NCBI RefSeq assembly: GCF_014196305.1
Contig: NZ_JACIDJ010000003.1
Span: 1 to 64,000 of the forward strand
Length of the DNA stretch: 64,000 nt
Origin: Roseococcus suduntuyensis
GTDB taxonomy: Bacteria > Pseudomonadota > Alphaproteobacteria > Acetobacterales > Acetobacteraceae
Reading direction: 5' to 3'
A program made the translations under genes and the position numbers. Under the pieces are notes generated by a model. That model was not told where the DNA came from. It ran no database searches and was given only the letters and a program-made list of their open reading frames with translations. Of the stretch, positions 28,327-38,014 are shown piece after piece. The first letter of the stretch is position 1. Each line of letters begins with the position of its first letter.

Positions 28327-30041
28327 GGCTTGGCTCCCCCATTCTTCGCGCCGCGGATGAGCCGGCCGGGCAGGGCGCCGCTGGCCTCTCCGTTCTGATG
28401 GACCACCTGGCCGGAGACGAGGGTCGCGACATAGCCCCGCGCCCCCTGCACCAACCGCTTGCCGCCCGCCGGCAGGTCGTAGCGCATGTTCGGGCGTTCG
28501 ATGGCAAGCTGTTCGTAATCAATGACGTTGAGGTCGGCCTTGAGACCAGGTGCGAGCCGCCCACGGTCATTCAGCCCCAGCGCCGCGGCATTGTCGGCCG
28601 AGAGCCGCTTCACCACGAATTCCACCGGCAGCTTGGCGCCACGGGCACGGTCGCGCGCCCAATGGGTCAGCATGTGGGTGGGTGCGGAGGCATCGCAGAT
28701 ATAGCCCACATGCGCCCCGCCATCGCCCAGGCCCATCAGCGTGTGGGGGTGGGTCACCATCTCGCGGATGGCGTCCAGGTTGCCATCCGCGTAGTTCAGC
28801 AAGGGGCGGTTCAGGATGGCGCGGCCGCCTTCCTCCAGCATCCAGTCGTAGCAGAGGTCCTCGGGGTCGCGGCCCTGGGCGCGGGCCTGTTCCAGCACGC
28901 TGGTCTCGGGCGGCGGCTCGTAATCCATGGTGAGCTTGTAGATGCGGGCGTAGTTGTTGAGGCGCGCCTTGAGGGCCGGGTCCGTCGGCTCGGCCAGGAT
29001 GCGGGCGCGGCGGGCGGGGTCGCGCAGGGCGGCGGCGCGGGCGTCAATGGGCAGATGCGCCACCTCCTGGTAGGCCGCGCGCGTCAGGAAGGGGTGCTGC
29101 GACAGCTCCCACCCGAACATCAGCCCCACCGGCCGCCCCATCACCTGGCCCGAGACCTTCAGCCCCTCGGCATTGGCGCGGTCCACCTGGGACAGGATCC
29201 AGCGCCAGAAATCGGGCTTGGACTCGCGCTGCAGCAGCGAGAAGGTCATGGGCCGGCCCGAAAGCCGCAGGATGCGGAGCAGGCGTTCCCATTCCTCCTC
29301 GGCCGGCTCGTCGAAGTCGGAGATCAGCTGCATCCAGCCGCCGCCCAGGCCGCGGGCGATCTCGGCCAGTTCGATCTCGGCGGCCCCCAGGGTGGGGGTG
29401 GGTTCGCCCGCCAGCGTCTTGTGGGCGATGGCGCGGGAGGTGGAGAAGCCCAGAGCCCCCGCCGCGATGCCCTCGCGCGCCAGGCGCGCCATCTCGGCGC
29501 GGTCGGCCTCGGTGGCCGGTTCACGCTCGAAGCCACGGCGGCCCATGACATGCACGCGCAGCGCCGCATGTGGCACCTGGGTCGCGATGTCCATGTCATA
29601 GGGGCGGCTGTCGAGGGCGTTCAGATATTCCGGGAAGCTTTCCCAGTTCCACGGAAGTCCTTCCGTCAGAACCACTTCCGGAAGGTCTTCGACACCTTCC
29701 ATGAGCTTCACCAGCATGTCCCGCGCCTCGGGCCGGCAGGGCGCGAAGCCCACCCCGCAATTGCCCAGCAGCGCCGTCGTCACGCCATGCAGCGAGGAGG
29801 AGAGGATTTCCGAGGTCCAGGTGGCCTGGGCGTCATAATGGGTGTGGATGTCCACGAAGCCGGGCGTGACCAGCTTGCCGCGGGCATCGATCTCGGGGGT
29901 GCCGCGGGGCGCGGTGATGCGGCGTTCGACGGCGGCGATGCGGTCGCCGATCAGGGCGATGTCGGCCTCGCGCGGCGGGGCGCCGGTGCCATCGGCCACG
30001 AGCCCGCCCCGGATGATGAGCGTGGGGTCCGCCATGGACAT
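28323..30041 (-). CDS. N-acyl-D-amino-acid deacylase family amidohydrolase (copy 2)
   Basis: 572 aa and clearly paralogous to the downstream gene. Shared blocks include TPGFVDIHTHYD, TALLGNCGVGFAPCR, HKTLAGEPTPTL, GLGDGGAHVG and DLPAGGKRL. It differs in the middle (KLTMDYEPPPETSVLEQ), so substrate specificity has probably diverged after duplication. No signal peptide. The pair is likely co-transcribed from a promoter in the 71-bp gap behind it, or with the DUF697 gene further upstream. Confidence 0.88.
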   Translation of the reverse strand: MSMADPTLIIRGGLVADGTGAPPREADIALIGDRIAAVERRITAPRGTPEIDARGKLVTPGFVDIHTHYDAQATWTSEILSSSLHGVTTALLGNCGVGFAPCRPEARDMLVKLMEGVEDLPEVVLTEGLPWNWESFPEYLNALDSRPYDMDIATQVPHAALRVHVMGRRGFEREPATEADRAEMARLAREGIAAGALGFSTSRAIAHKTLAGEPTPTLGAAEIELAEIARGLGGGWMQLISDFDEPAEEEWERLLRILRLSGRPMTFSLLQRESKPDFWRWILSQVDRANAEGLKVSGQVMGRPVGLMFGWELSQHPFLTRAAYQEVAHLPIDARAAALRDPARRARILAEPTDPALKARLNNYARIYKLTMDYEPPPETSVLEQARAQGRDPEDLCYDWMLEEGGRAILNRPLLNYADGNLDAIREMVTHPHTLMGLGDGGAHVGYICDASAPTHMLTHWARDRARGAKLPVEFVVKRLSADNAAALGLNDRGRLAPGLKADLNVIDYEQLAIERPNMRYDLPAGGKRLVQGARGYVATLVSGQVVHQNGEASGALPGRLIRGAKNGGAKP

Positions 30042-30112
30042 TCTCTCCCGAAGTTGTTCGGACGATCATGCCATGTGTTGGGGCGGCTTGTGGACCCCTG
30101 GACGGACAAATC

Positions 30113-31240
30113 TCAATAGGGGGCCCCGCCGCGCCCCGCATCGTGCAGCGCATCGCCGCGCCGCTGGCCGTTGCGGAAGGCGGCGCGCAGGGCTGCCGGG
30201 GTGGGACGGCGGTCCTCCGCCTCGTCGCGGCAGATGCGGATGGCGGCTTCGCCCAGGCCGCAGGTGACCGCGAAGGTCCAGGCGCCGACGGTGGCGCTGC
30301 CCCAGAAGGGCGCCAGTTTCAGGGCCTGGCGCACCATCCAGAACATGGCGTGGCGCAGCAGGAAGCCCGCGCCCAGCCCCGCGATCAGCGCGGCCCAGAT
30401 GGCGGCGTCCGCGCCCAGCCCGTAGCGCCGCGCGATGGCGCGCACCATGGCCGCCTGGAAGGCCATGGCGGGCACCCCGCCGAGCAGGGGGAGCGGGGGC
30501 GCATCGGACGCGGCGGCGGCCATGGCCCAGGGCAGGATGACCTGTTGGCGGATACCCTCCTCCGGGTCGGGCCCGGGGGCAAGGCCGGGCACCAGCTCGG
30601 GCGCCAGGGCCTGCATGGCGGCCAGGAGCTGGGGCAGCCCGTAGTCATGCGGCTCCCGCAGCCCCTCGCCCTCGGTGAGGTCCAGCGGCACGAAGCCATC
30701 CGCCAGCCCCGCGAAGGCGGCGCGCTGGCCGGCCAGCGCCGCCGCGAGAGCGGGCGGGACGGGGTTCAGCGCGATGGCCGGGGTGAAGGGGTAGGGGGTC
30801 GGGTGGCCCGAGCCTTCGGGATACAGCTCATGCAGCCGGGTCTGCGCCACGAGCACCCTCCAGTCCGGATGCGCCTCGCGGATGGTCCGCAGGGCGGAGC
30901 GCAACCCGCCATGATCGAGCTCCGCCGCCGCCACGGTCACGAGGATGAGGCCGGGCGAGGCCTCCATGAAGGCCATGTCCTCCGACGGGTCATAGGTTTC
31001 GCCCGGCCGCAGCCCCGTGGTCAGCAGGAAGCGGATGAGGGGCAGTTCCTCCGGGTGGGCGAATTGCTCGGCGGTGGGGGTGGCGGGTTCGAAGGCGGGG
31101 CGCAGCGCCGCGCGCCAGCCATGGACCAGATGCGCGACCAGGCTGCTCTGCCCGGCGCCGGCATGGCCCAGCATCCAGAGGATGGGCGCCGCATCGCTGG
31201 CGCGCACGCGCGCGGCCTCGATCTTGCGCTGATCCCCCAT
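30113..31240 (-). CDS. DUF697/YcjF-like protein with degenerate GTPase P-loop
   Basis: 375 aa. The N-terminal 200 residues resemble the GTPase half of DUF697 proteins, but the P-loop reads GHAGAGQSSL (25-34) with Gln31 in place of the invariant Lys. The NKxD site is not recognisable (VAQTRLHELYP instead). The C-terminal part (about 230-330) has hydrophobic helices typical of DUF697. Nucleotide binding is therefore doubtful, and a scaffold or pseudo-GTPase role at the inner membrane is possible. No partner gene such as YcjX is adjacent. Confidence 0.65.
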   Translation of the reverse strand: MGDQRKIEAARVRASDAAPILWMLGHAGAGQSSLVAHLVHGWRAALRPAFEPATPTAEQFAHPEELPLIRFLLTTGLRPGETYDPSEDMAFMEASPGLILVTVAAAELDHGGLRSALRTIREAHPDWRVLVAQTRLHELYPEGSGHPTPYPFTPAIALNPVPPALAAALAGQRAAFAGLADGFVPLDLTEGEGLREPHDYGLPQLLAAMQALAPELVPGLAPGPDPEEGIRQQVILPWAMAAAASDAPPLPLLGGVPAMAFQAAMVRAIARRYGLGADAAIWAALIAGLGAGFLLRHAMFWMVRQALKLAPFWGSATVGAWTFAVTCGLGEAAIRICRDEAEDRRPTPAALRAAFRNGQRRGDALHDAGRGGAPY

Positions 31241-31296
31241 TGTCCCGTCTCCCTGGGCAACCTGGGGTTGGACTATATCGCGACTTGACCGTTTCG

Positions 31297-31683
31297 CTAT
31301 TGCTCCGCCGCAAGGGCGATGCAGGCGAAACCCACCCTGGCCTCGGTGGGCACGCCGAACAGCGCCGTGTGGCGGGCGGGCAGGCCGTTGGGGAAGAACG
31401 TCACGTATTCGGCGTTGCAGGCGGCATAGTCGGCGCGGTCGCTGATGAGCATGGTCACCTGCACCACGCGGTCCAGCCCGCTGCCGGCCTCTTCCAGCAG
31501 TCCCGCGATATAGGTCAGCGCGTTGCGGACCTCCTCGGCCGGGGTGGCGCCGCGGTGGAGGCCGCGCGCCGGGTCATGCGGGGCCGAGGCGCCGGACACA
31601 TAGACCATGCCGCCGGCCTTCACGACGCGGGAGAAGGGGCGCGCCTCTCCGGGGCCGGGCGGGTGGAGGAACTCGATCGTCAT
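31297..31683 (-). CDS. RidA family protein
   Basis: 128 aa, RidA/YjgF/UK114 fold, normally a trimeric deaminase of reactive enamines or imines. Landmarks are [15 protein letters not shown] (about 17-31), [18 protein letters not shown], and [18 protein letters not shown], with the catalytic-type Arg in PAR. The usual Glu that follows in canonical RidA (EIEAIA) is replaced (GFACIA), so activity on 2-aminoacrylate is uncertain. It overlaps tyrS by 4 bp. Confidence 0.87.
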   Translation of the reverse strand: MTIEFLHPPGPGEARPFSRVVKAGGMVYVSGASAPHDPARGLHRGATPAEEVRNALTYIAGLLEEAGSGLDRVVQVTMLISDRADYAACNAEYVTFFPNGLPARHTALFGVPTEARVGFACIALAAEQ

Positions 31684-32909
31684 GCGGCCCGCACCAGCAC
31701 ATGCTTCTTCTTGCCGGCCGAGAGCTTGGCCGCGCCGTCGCGCAGGTCACCCTCGGTTACGGTCATCGCCGCGTCGTTCACCGGCGCGTCGTTCAGCCGC
31801 ACGCCGTTCTGGGCCACGAGGCGCCGCGCCTCGCCCTTGCTGGCGACGAGGCCCGCACTCACCAGCAGGTCGGCCAGCGCGGCGGGGAGGGTGGCGGTGA
31901 TGCTGGGCAGGGTCTCGGCGGCGGCCCCCTCCTCGAAGGCGCGGCGGGCCGTCTCGGCGGCGAGTTCGGCGGCTTGGCGGCCATGCAGGATGGCGGTGGC
32001 CTCGGTGGCGAGGATCTTCTTCGCGTCATTCACCTCGGCACCCTGCAGCGCACCCAGGCGCCGCACCTCATCCATGGGCAGCTCGGTGAACAGGGCCAGG
32101 AACTTGCCCACATCGGCATCCTCGGCATTGCGCCAGAACTGCCAGTAATCGTAGGCCGAGAGACGCTCGGGGTTGGTCCAGACCGCACCCGCCGCCGTCT
32201 TGCCCATCTTGGCACCCGAGGCGGTGGTGATGAGCGGGGTGGTCAGCCCAAACGCCTCGGCCTGGTCCATGCGGCGGATCAGGTCGGCGCCCATGACGAT
32301 GTTGCCCCACTGGTCGCTGCCGCCCATCTGCAGCACGACGCCATGGCGGCGGCGAAGCTCCATGAAATCATAGCTTTGCAGCAGCATGTAGTTGAATTCG
32401 ATGAAGGTCAGCGGCTGGTCGCGCTCCAGGCGCAGGCGCACGCTGTCCATGGTCAGCATGCGGTTCACGCTGAAATGCCGGCCGACCTCGCGCAGGAAGG
32501 GGATGTAGCGCAGCTGGTCCAGCCATTCGGCATTGTCCAGCATCATCGCCTTGCCCGGGCCATCGCCGAAGTCGAGGATGGCGTCGAAGGTCTTGCGGAT
32601 TCCGGCCTTGTTGGCCTCGATCTGCGCCTCGGTCAGGATCTGGCGCGTCTCGTCGCGGCCCGACGGGTCGCCGATCTTGGTCGTGCCACCACCCATCAGC
32701 ACCACCGGCCGGTTCCCCGTGGTGCCCAGCCAGCGCAGCATCATGATCTGGACCAGGTGGCCGACATGCAGGCTGTCGGCGGTGCAGTCATAGCCGATAT
32801 AGCCCGCGATGGGGCCGGCGTTCAGCCGCGCCTGGAGCGCGACCTCGTCGGTGACCTGGTGGATGAAGCCACGCTCGCGCAGCACATGCAGGAAATCGGC
32901 GGAACTCAT
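31680..32909 (-). CDS. tyrS: Tyrosyl-tRNA synthetase
   Basis: 409 aa, class I, charges tRNA-Tyr. The HIGH-type motif is HVGH in [10 protein letters not shown] (about 46-49), the KMSKS-type motif is KMGKT in [11 protein letters not shown] (about 232), and an S4 RNA-binding domain occupies about 340-409 ([18 protein letters not shown]). It is divergent from anmK, an arrangement seen in many alphaproteobacteria. No T-box or other leader is visible in the 50-bp gap. Confidence 0.97.
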   Translation of the reverse strand: MSSADFLHVLRERGFIHQVTDEVALQARLNAGPIAGYIGYDCTADSLHVGHLVQIMMLRWLGTTGNRPVVLMGGGTTKIGDPSGRDETRQILTEAQIEANKAGIRKTFDAILDFGDGPGKAMMLDNAEWLDQLRYIPFLREVGRHFSVNRMLTMDSVRLRLERDQPLTFIEFNYMLLQSYDFMELRRRHGVVLQMGGSDQWGNIVMGADLIRRMDQAEAFGLTTPLITTASGAKMGKTAAGAVWTNPERLSAYDYWQFWRNAEDADVGKFLALFTELPMDEVRRLGALQGAEVNDAKKILATEATAILHGRQAAELAAETARRAFEEGAAAETLPSITATLPAALADLLVSAGLVASKGEARRLVAQNGVRLNDAPVNDAAMTVTEGDLRDGAAKLSAGKKKHVLVRAA

Positions 32910-32959
32910 GGGGAAACGTCCAATTGGCGAGTGGGCGCCTCGCGTAGCACACTCGGCCG

Positions 32960-34087
32960 ATGTTGAGAATCGTGGGGCTGATGAGCGGGACTTCCCTCGA
33001 CGGGGTGGATGCCGCCTGGGTTGAGACGGATGGGGAACGTGTGGAACGCCTGGGGCCCACTCTGACTCTCCCGTATGATCCGGCTTTGAGGCGTGATCTC
33101 AGGCGTTTGCTGGAGCTGGCTCCCACCCTGCATGAGAATGATGACTTCCTCGCCGGCGTCACCGCGCGCCTGACCGAGGCCCATGTCGAGGCCGTGCGTC
33201 GCGTGATGCGCGAGGCCGCCCGCAACGGTCTGCCCGACGCCGAACTGGCCGGATTCCATGGCCAGACCATCCTGCACCGGCCGCTCCGCCATGGGGATCC
33301 GCGCAACGCCCAGGGCTTCACCTGGCAGATCGGCGACGCCCAGGCCCTGGCGCGCGCCACGGGGCTTTCCGTCGCCTTCGATTTCCGCAGCGCCGATGTG
33401 GCGGCCGGCGGGCAGGGGGCGCCACTCGTGCCCATTGCCCACCATGCGCTGGCAGCAAATCTCCCCAAGCCATTGGCTGTGCTGAATTTAGGGGGTGTGG
33501 GCAATGTCACCTGGCTGGGTGCGTCGGGCGAGATGCTGGCCTTCGACACCGGCCCCGCCAATGGCCCGCTCGATGACTGGGCCAAGCGCTCCATCGGGCG
33601 CGACTATGACCGCGACGGCAGGCTGGCCCTGGCGGGCGAGGTGGATGGCGCGGTGCTGGGGCGTCTCATGGCCCACCCCTATCTGGCAGCACCGCCGCCC
33701 AAATCCCTGGACCGGCTGGATTTCGACCGGGCGCTGCGCGAGGCGGGGGCCCACAACCTCTCCCCGCAGGATGGCGCCGCGACGCTGGTCGCCTTCGCCG
33801 CGGTATGTGTGGCCGTGGCCGGCCGGCACTTCCCCGAACCCCCCATGCAATGGCTGGTGGCGGGCGGCGGGCGGCGCAATCCCGCCCTGATGCGCGCGCT
33901 GTCGGCGGCGCTATCCGAACCGGTGCGCCCGGTGGAAGTGGTTGGCTGGGATGGCGACGCGCTGGAAGCGCAATGCTTCGCCGTGCTGGCGGCACGCACG
34001 GCCCGTGGCCTGCCCATCAGCTTTCCAGAGACCACCGGCGCGCCACGCCCTATGGTGGGCGGGCGGGTCCTGGGGTCCTTGTTGTAG
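32960..34087 (+). CDS. anmK: Anhydro-N-acetylmuramic acid kinase
   Basis: 375 aa. It phosphorylates and hydrolyses 1,6-anhydro-MurNAc in peptidoglycan recycling. The N-terminal ATP-site motif [14 protein letters not shown] lies at about 6-19, followed by [20 protein letters not shown] and [13 protein letters not shown], and the late [12 protein letters not shown]. Length is typical. Confidence 0.96.
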   Translation: MLRIVGLMSGTSLDGVDAAWVETDGERVERLGPTLTLPYDPALRRDLRRLLELAPTLHENDDFLAGVTARLTEAHVEAVRRVMREAARNGLPDAELAGFHGQTILHRPLRHGDPRNAQGFTWQIGDAQALARATGLSVAFDFRSADVAAGGQGAPLVPIAHHALAANLPKPLAVLNLGGVGNVTWLGASGEMLAFDTGPANGPLDDWAKRSIGRDYDRDGRLALAGEVDGAVLGRLMAHPYLAAPPPKSLDRLDFDRALREAGAHNLSPQDGAATLVAFAAVCVAVAGRHFPEPPMQWLVAGGGRRNPALMRALSAALSEPVRPVEVVGWDGDALEAQCFAVLAARTARGLPISFPETTGAPRPMVGGRVLGSLL

Positions 34088-34090
34088 GGC

Positions 34091-34273
34091 TCAGCCCTTG
34101 TCGTGATGAAGGCGGGTCGTGCGGCGGGTGGTGCGGGCGATACGCACCGGAATGGGCTGCGGTGCCGGGGAGAGGAGGGCGGCCGCGGCCTCGCGCGTGG
34201 CCCGCGCCGCGGCGGCAATCGCCAGCGCGGCCTGGGCCAGAGAAATTCCACGTCCGGTGAGGCGAGTGGTCAT
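34091..34273 (-). CDS. Small Ala/Arg-rich hypothetical protein
   Basis: 60 aa from the ATG at 34273, chosen because AAGGA lies 8 nt upstream; the open frame extends further. The sequence is a short Ala-rich helix (ISLAQAALAIAAAARATREAAAALL) followed by a basic tail ending TTRRTTRLHHDKG. It fills the otherwise empty 317-bp gap between anmK and the Bug pair, ending 3 bp from the anmK stop. No family is recognised and it may not be a gene. Confidence 0.35.
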   Translation of the reverse strand: MTTRLTGRGISLAQAALAIAAAARATREAAAALLSPAPQPIPVRIARTTRRTTRLHHDKG

Positions 34274-34404
34274 GGCGGCGATCCTTGATGCCATTTCAAT
34301 AGATGGTGCGTGGGTGCCCGGTTGAAAGGCATTCGCCCCATAATCTTCCAACGCGAAGGTTAAGGTGCGGTTGCAGCCGAACCCATTGCTCGAAAAAAGA
34401 TCAA

Positions 34405-35379
34405 CTATCCGACAGTGACATTGTTGGCGCGGATCACCTCGCGCCAGCGCGCCACCTCCGTGCCCACGAATTCCGTCATGAAGGCCGGGTCCATGTTGGT
34501 GCCCTCCACGCCCAGGCTGGACAGGCGCTCGGTGACGGCGGGCAGGGCCAGGGCGGTGCGCAGTTCGCTCACCCAGCGGGCGGCGATGGGCGCGGGCAGG
34601 CCTGTGGGGGTGCAGAAGCCGAACCAGTTCATGCCCGTGGCCTCCCCCACGCCGATCTCGGTGAAGGTGGGGGTGTCGGGCAGGGCGGGGCTGCGCGCGG
34701 GGCCGCTCACCGCCAGCGCCTTGATGCGCCCGGCACGGATATGGCCGATCGCGGCGCTCAGCGTGTCGATCATCACGGGCACGGTGCCCGCCATCACGTC
34801 GTTCAGCAGCGCGCCCGAACCGCGATAGGGCACGAAGGTGGGCGACATGCCCGCCGCCCGGTGCAACGAGAGCCCGATCAGATGCGAGGCCGTGCCATTG
34901 CCGCCATAGCCCATGGTCAGCGAAGCCCCCTGCTGCCGGCCGGCCGCCAGCAATGCCGCCGCATCGGCCGCCGGGAAGGAGGGGTGTGCCGCCAGCACCA
35001 TGGGCAGCGCGCCCAGCAGGCCCAGATGGGTGAAGTCGCGCTGCGCGTCATAGGTCACGCCAGGGAAGAGGGTGGGCGAGACGCCATGCGGCGCGAAATT
35101 GCTCACCATCACCAGATGCGTGTCGCCACGGCCCTGGAAGAGGATGTTGGCCGCCAGCGTGCCCCCCGCGCCGGCCCGGTTCTCGGGCGCGATGGGCTGG
35201 CCCAGGGCGCGGCTGACATGTTCGCCCAGCAGCCGGGCCAGGATGTCGGCCGTGCCGGCGGGCGGGAAGGGCACCACCCAGCGGATGGGGCGCTCGGGCC
35301 AGTTGCTCTGGGCGAGCGCCGGGGTGGCGAGGGCGGCGGCGCCGGCCAGGGCCAGGGCGCGACGGGGCAGGCGGGTCAT
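34405..35379 (-). CDS. Bug-family receptor, second gene of a tandem pair
   Basis: 324 aa with a signal peptide (ending ATPALAQ at about 23). Bug core features are WPERPIRWVVPFPPAGTADILAR, ENRAGAGGTLAA, GYGGNGTASHL and VPYRGSGALLND. It starts 14 bp after the upstream Bug gene stops, so the two are co-transcribed. The pocket regions differ enough that they may bind different carboxylates. No permease gene is present locally. Confidence 0.93.
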   Translation of the reverse strand: MTRLPRRALALAGAAALATPALAQSNWPERPIRWVVPFPPAGTADILARLLGEHVSRALGQPIAPENRAGAGGTLAANILFQGRGDTHLVMVSNFAPHGVSPTLFPGVTYDAQRDFTHLGLLGALPMVLAAHPSFPAADAAALLAAGRQQGASLTMGYGGNGTASHLIGLSLHRAAGMSPTFVPYRGSGALLNDVMAGTVPVMIDTLSAAIGHIRAGRIKALAVSGPARSPALPDTPTFTEIGVGEATGMNWFGFCTPTGLPAPIAARWVSELRTALALPAVTERLSSLGVEGTNMDPAFMTEFVGTEVARWREVIRANNVTVG

Positions 35380-35393
35380 GCGGGGCCCTCCTG

Positions 35394-36359
35394 TCACTGC
35401 ACGGTCATGCCGGTGGCGCGGACCAGGTCGGCCCATTGCTGCCGGTCGCGCGCGATATAGGTGCCGAACTCCTCGGGGCTCATCGGCAAGGGCTGGGCGC
35501 CCTGGCTCGCCAGGCGCTCCAGGAAGGCCGGGCGGCCCAGCAGGGTCTGCATATGGGCGTGCAGCGTGGTGACGATGTTGGCGGGAAGGCCGCGCGGGCC
35601 GGCCAGGCCATACCAGTTCAGCACCTCATAGCCCGGCACATCGGCCCCCAGCGGCGGCACATCGGGCAGCACCGGCAGCGGCGCGGGGCTGGAGACGCCG
35701 ATGGCCCGCACCCGCCCGTCGCGGATGGCGGGCAGGGCGGAGGTGATGGTGTCCGTCATGCCGATGATGCGCCCGGCCAGCAGGTCCGGCATGGCGAGTG
35801 CCGTGCCGCGATAGGGCACATGCGTCACATCCAGCCCCGCCATGTGCAGCAGCAGCGCCATGGTCATGTGCGTGGAGGAGCCGATGCCGGCCGAGCCATA
35901 GGACAGCTGCCCCGCCCGCGCGCGGATGTAAGCCGCGAATTCCGCGAAGCTGGTGATGGGCAGGTCCCGGTTCACGATCAGCACGGCGGGCACGCCGGCC
36001 AGGTTCGCCACCGGCACCGTGTCGGTGGCCGGGTCGAAGCTGAGGCGCGTGATGTTGGGGACGATGCCATGCGTCGCCTGGCTCGCCATCAGCAGGGTCA
36101 AGCCATCGGGGCGGGCGCGGGCCACGGATTCGGTGCCCACCGCGCCGCCGGCGCCGGTGCGGTTCTCCACCACCACCTGCTGGCCGAGAAGGGGCGAGAG
36201 GTCCTCGGCCACGATGCGCGCGAGAATGTCGGCCGCTCCCCCGGCGGCGAAGGGCGCGATGAGGCGCACGGGCCGATCCGGCACCCAGCCCGATTGGGCC
36301 GAGGCGCCGAAGGGAAGGGCAGTTGCCGCGAGAACAGGCAGAAGGGAACGACGACGCAT
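35394..36359 (-). CDS. Bug-family receptor, first gene of a tandem pair
   Basis: 321 aa, signal peptide MRRRSLLPVLAATALPFGASA. Landmarks are VRLIAPFAAGGAADILARI, VVENRTGAGGAVGTE, YGSAGIGSSTHM and VPYRGTALAMPDL. The ATG at 36359 begins a normal basic/hydrophobic leader; the upstream ATG would add residues before it and is disfavoured. Ligand unknown. Confidence 0.93.
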   Translation of the reverse strand: MRRRSLLPVLAATALPFGASAQSGWVPDRPVRLIAPFAAGGAADILARIVAEDLSPLLGQQVVVENRTGAGGAVGTESVARARPDGLTLLMASQATHGIVPNITRLSFDPATDTVPVANLAGVPAVLIVNRDLPITSFAEFAAYIRARAGQLSYGSAGIGSSTHMTMALLLHMAGLDVTHVPYRGTALAMPDLLAGRIIGMTDTITSALPAIRDGRVRAIGVSSPAPLPVLPDVPPLGADVPGYEVLNWYGLAGPRGLPANIVTTLHAHMQTLLGRPAFLERLASQGAQPLPMSPEEFGTYIARDRQQWADLVRATGMTVQ

Positions 36360-36416
36360 CAGGTGAACCCCACATGACAAGATGATTGCCTGTGGGTTAG
36401 CAAAACCTGTGCCGGG

Positions 36417-36977
36417 TTATTCCTCCGGCGCCAGCTCCAGCGGCGTCAGCGTCCAGGGGGTGCCCGGCGCGGCCCAGAGGGGCAGGGCGTTGGGCGTGCG
36501 GATATTGGCTGTCATACCCGCCTCGTGGCGGAAGGCACGCCATAGCGCGCCATGCGCCACCACCAGCACGGGCCCGGGCAGGGCGGTGGCGCGGTTGATG
36601 GCGCGCACGGTCCGGGCACGGAGGCCCGCGAAGCTCTCCGCACCCGCCGGGGTGTAGTCGCCCGCGATCCAGCCATCATACCAGTCGCCCATCAACTGGC
36701 CTTCCTGCTCGCCGAAATTCACCTCCTCCAGCTCGGGGTCGAGCTGGATGGGAAGGCCCAGCGCCTCGGCCACCGTCTCGGCGGTGACGCGGGCGCGGGA
36801 GAGGGGGGAGGCCACGATGGTCGTGATCTTCTGGCCCACCAGCGTGCGGGCGGCGCGGCGCGCCTGCATCTCGCCCACATGGTTCAGCGGGATGTCGGTG
36901 CGGCCCTGGCTGCGGCCCTCGGCGTTCCAGTCGGTCTCGCCATGGCGGAGGAACCAGAAGGGGATGGGATTGAGCAA
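36417..36977 (-). CDS. Histidine phosphatase (phosphoglycerate mutase-like)
   Basis: 186 aa. The RHG motif is FLRHGETDWN (about 8-17), and the second catalytic His is in VVAHGALWRAF (about 137). An Asp/Glu in EEVNFGEQEG fits the proton donor. No ATG precedes the RHG motif; the TTG at 36977 has GAGGG 8 nt upstream and lies 11 bp after the prs stop, so it is the likely start. It could be a cofactor-independent sugar- or alpha-ribazole-phosphate phosphatase. No cobalamin genes are near. Confidence 0.85.
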   Translation of the reverse strand: MLNPIPFWFLRHGETDWNAEGRSQGRTDIPLNHVGEMQARRAARTLVGQKITTIVASPLSRARVTAETVAEALGLPIQLDPELEEVNFGEQEGQLMGDWYDGWIAGDYTPAGAESFAGLRARTVRAINRATALPGPVLVVAHGALWRAFRHEAGMTANIRTPNALPLWAAPGTPWTLTPLELAPEE

Positions 36978-36988
36978 GACGGGTGCCC

Positions 36989-37921
36989 TCAGCAGAACAG
37001 CGAGGAGACGGAACTCTCCTCGCTGATGCGCCGCATGGCCTCGGCCAGCAGGGGAGCGATGGGAAGCTGGCGGATATTGTTGGAATTCCGCACCGCATCG
37101 GTCGCCGCGATGGTGTCGGTCACCGCCATGGATTCGATGGGCGCCTGTGCCACCCGCGCCACCGCGCCGCCCGAGAAGACGCCATGCGTGACATAGACGG
37201 AGACGCTGCGGGCCCCGTTCTTGATCAGCGCCTCGGCCGCGTTGCAATGGGTGCCGCCGCTGTCGATGATGTCGTCGATCACGATGCAGTCGCGGCCGGA
37301 CACGTCGCCGATCACGTTCATGACCTCGGACACACCCGCCTGCGGCCGCCGCTTGTCGATGATGGCGAGATCCGTGTTGAGGCGCTGCGCGATGGCGCGC
37401 GCGCGCACCACGCCGCCCACATCGGGGCTGACCACCATGAGCTCGCGCCCGGCATAGCGGTCCTGGATGTCGCGGGCGAAGAGCGGCGCGGCATAGAGGT
37501 TGTCCACCGGGATGTCGAAGAAGCCCTGGATCTGCCCGGCGTGCAGGTCCATCGTCAGCACGCGGTCCGCACCCGCCTGGGTGATGAGGTTCGCGACCAG
37601 CTTGGCCGAGATGGGCGAGCGCGGGCTGCTCTTCCGGTCCTGCCTGGCATAGCCGAAATAGGGCACCACGGCGGTCACGCGCCGCGCCGACGAACGCCGC
37701 AGCGCGTCCAGCGTGATCAGCAGCTCCATCAGATGGTCATTGGCCGGGAAGCTGGTGGACTGGATCACGAAGACATCCTCGCCGCGGATGTTCTCGTGGA
37801 TCTCCACGAAGACCTCCATGTCGGCGAAGCGCCGCACCGACGCATTGGTCAGCGGGATGCCCAGGGCATCCGCGACCGCCTGGGCGAGGGGGCGGTTGCT
37901 GTTGCAGGCGACGATCTTCAT
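36989..37921 (-). CDS. prs: Ribose-phosphate pyrophosphokinase
   Basis: 310 aa. It makes PRPP from ribose 5-phosphate and ATP for nucleotide, His and Trp synthesis. Motifs are [19 protein letters not shown] (about 33-51), [10 protein letters not shown] (ATP loop), [18 protein letters not shown], and the PRPP loop [11 protein letters not shown] (about 218-228). It is followed closely by the phosphatase gene. Confidence 0.98.
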   Translation of the reverse strand: MKIVACNSNRPLAQAVADALGIPLTNASVRRFADMEVFVEIHENIRGEDVFVIQSTSFPANDHLMELLITLDALRRSSARRVTAVVPYFGYARQDRKSSPRSPISAKLVANLITQAGADRVLTMDLHAGQIQGFFDIPVDNLYAAPLFARDIQDRYAGRELMVVSPDVGGVVRARAIAQRLNTDLAIIDKRRPQAGVSEVMNVIGDVSGRDCIVIDDIIDSGGTHCNAAEALIKNGARSVSVYVTHGVFSGGAVARVAQAPIESMAVTDTIAATDAVRNSNNIRQLPIAPLLAEAMRRISEESSVSSLFC

Positions 37922-37989
37922 CGGGCCAGTTCACCCCTTGTTTCGTGCGCGGCAGGGATAGCCGCAGGGCATCGCGCTGTAAACTTCAC

Positions 37990-38006
37990 GCCAGGGCAGC
38001 CCTGGC
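37990..38006. terminator. Short hairpin after the lipoprotein gene
   Basis: GCCAGG (37990-37995) pairs with CCTGGC (38001-38006), closely spaced after the stop of the minus-strand lipoprotein gene at 38015. The following minus-strand bases (GTGAAGTTT) give only a weak U-run. It is a possible weak terminator between this gene and prs. Confidence 0.3.
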
Positions 38007-38014
38007 ATGTGGCG

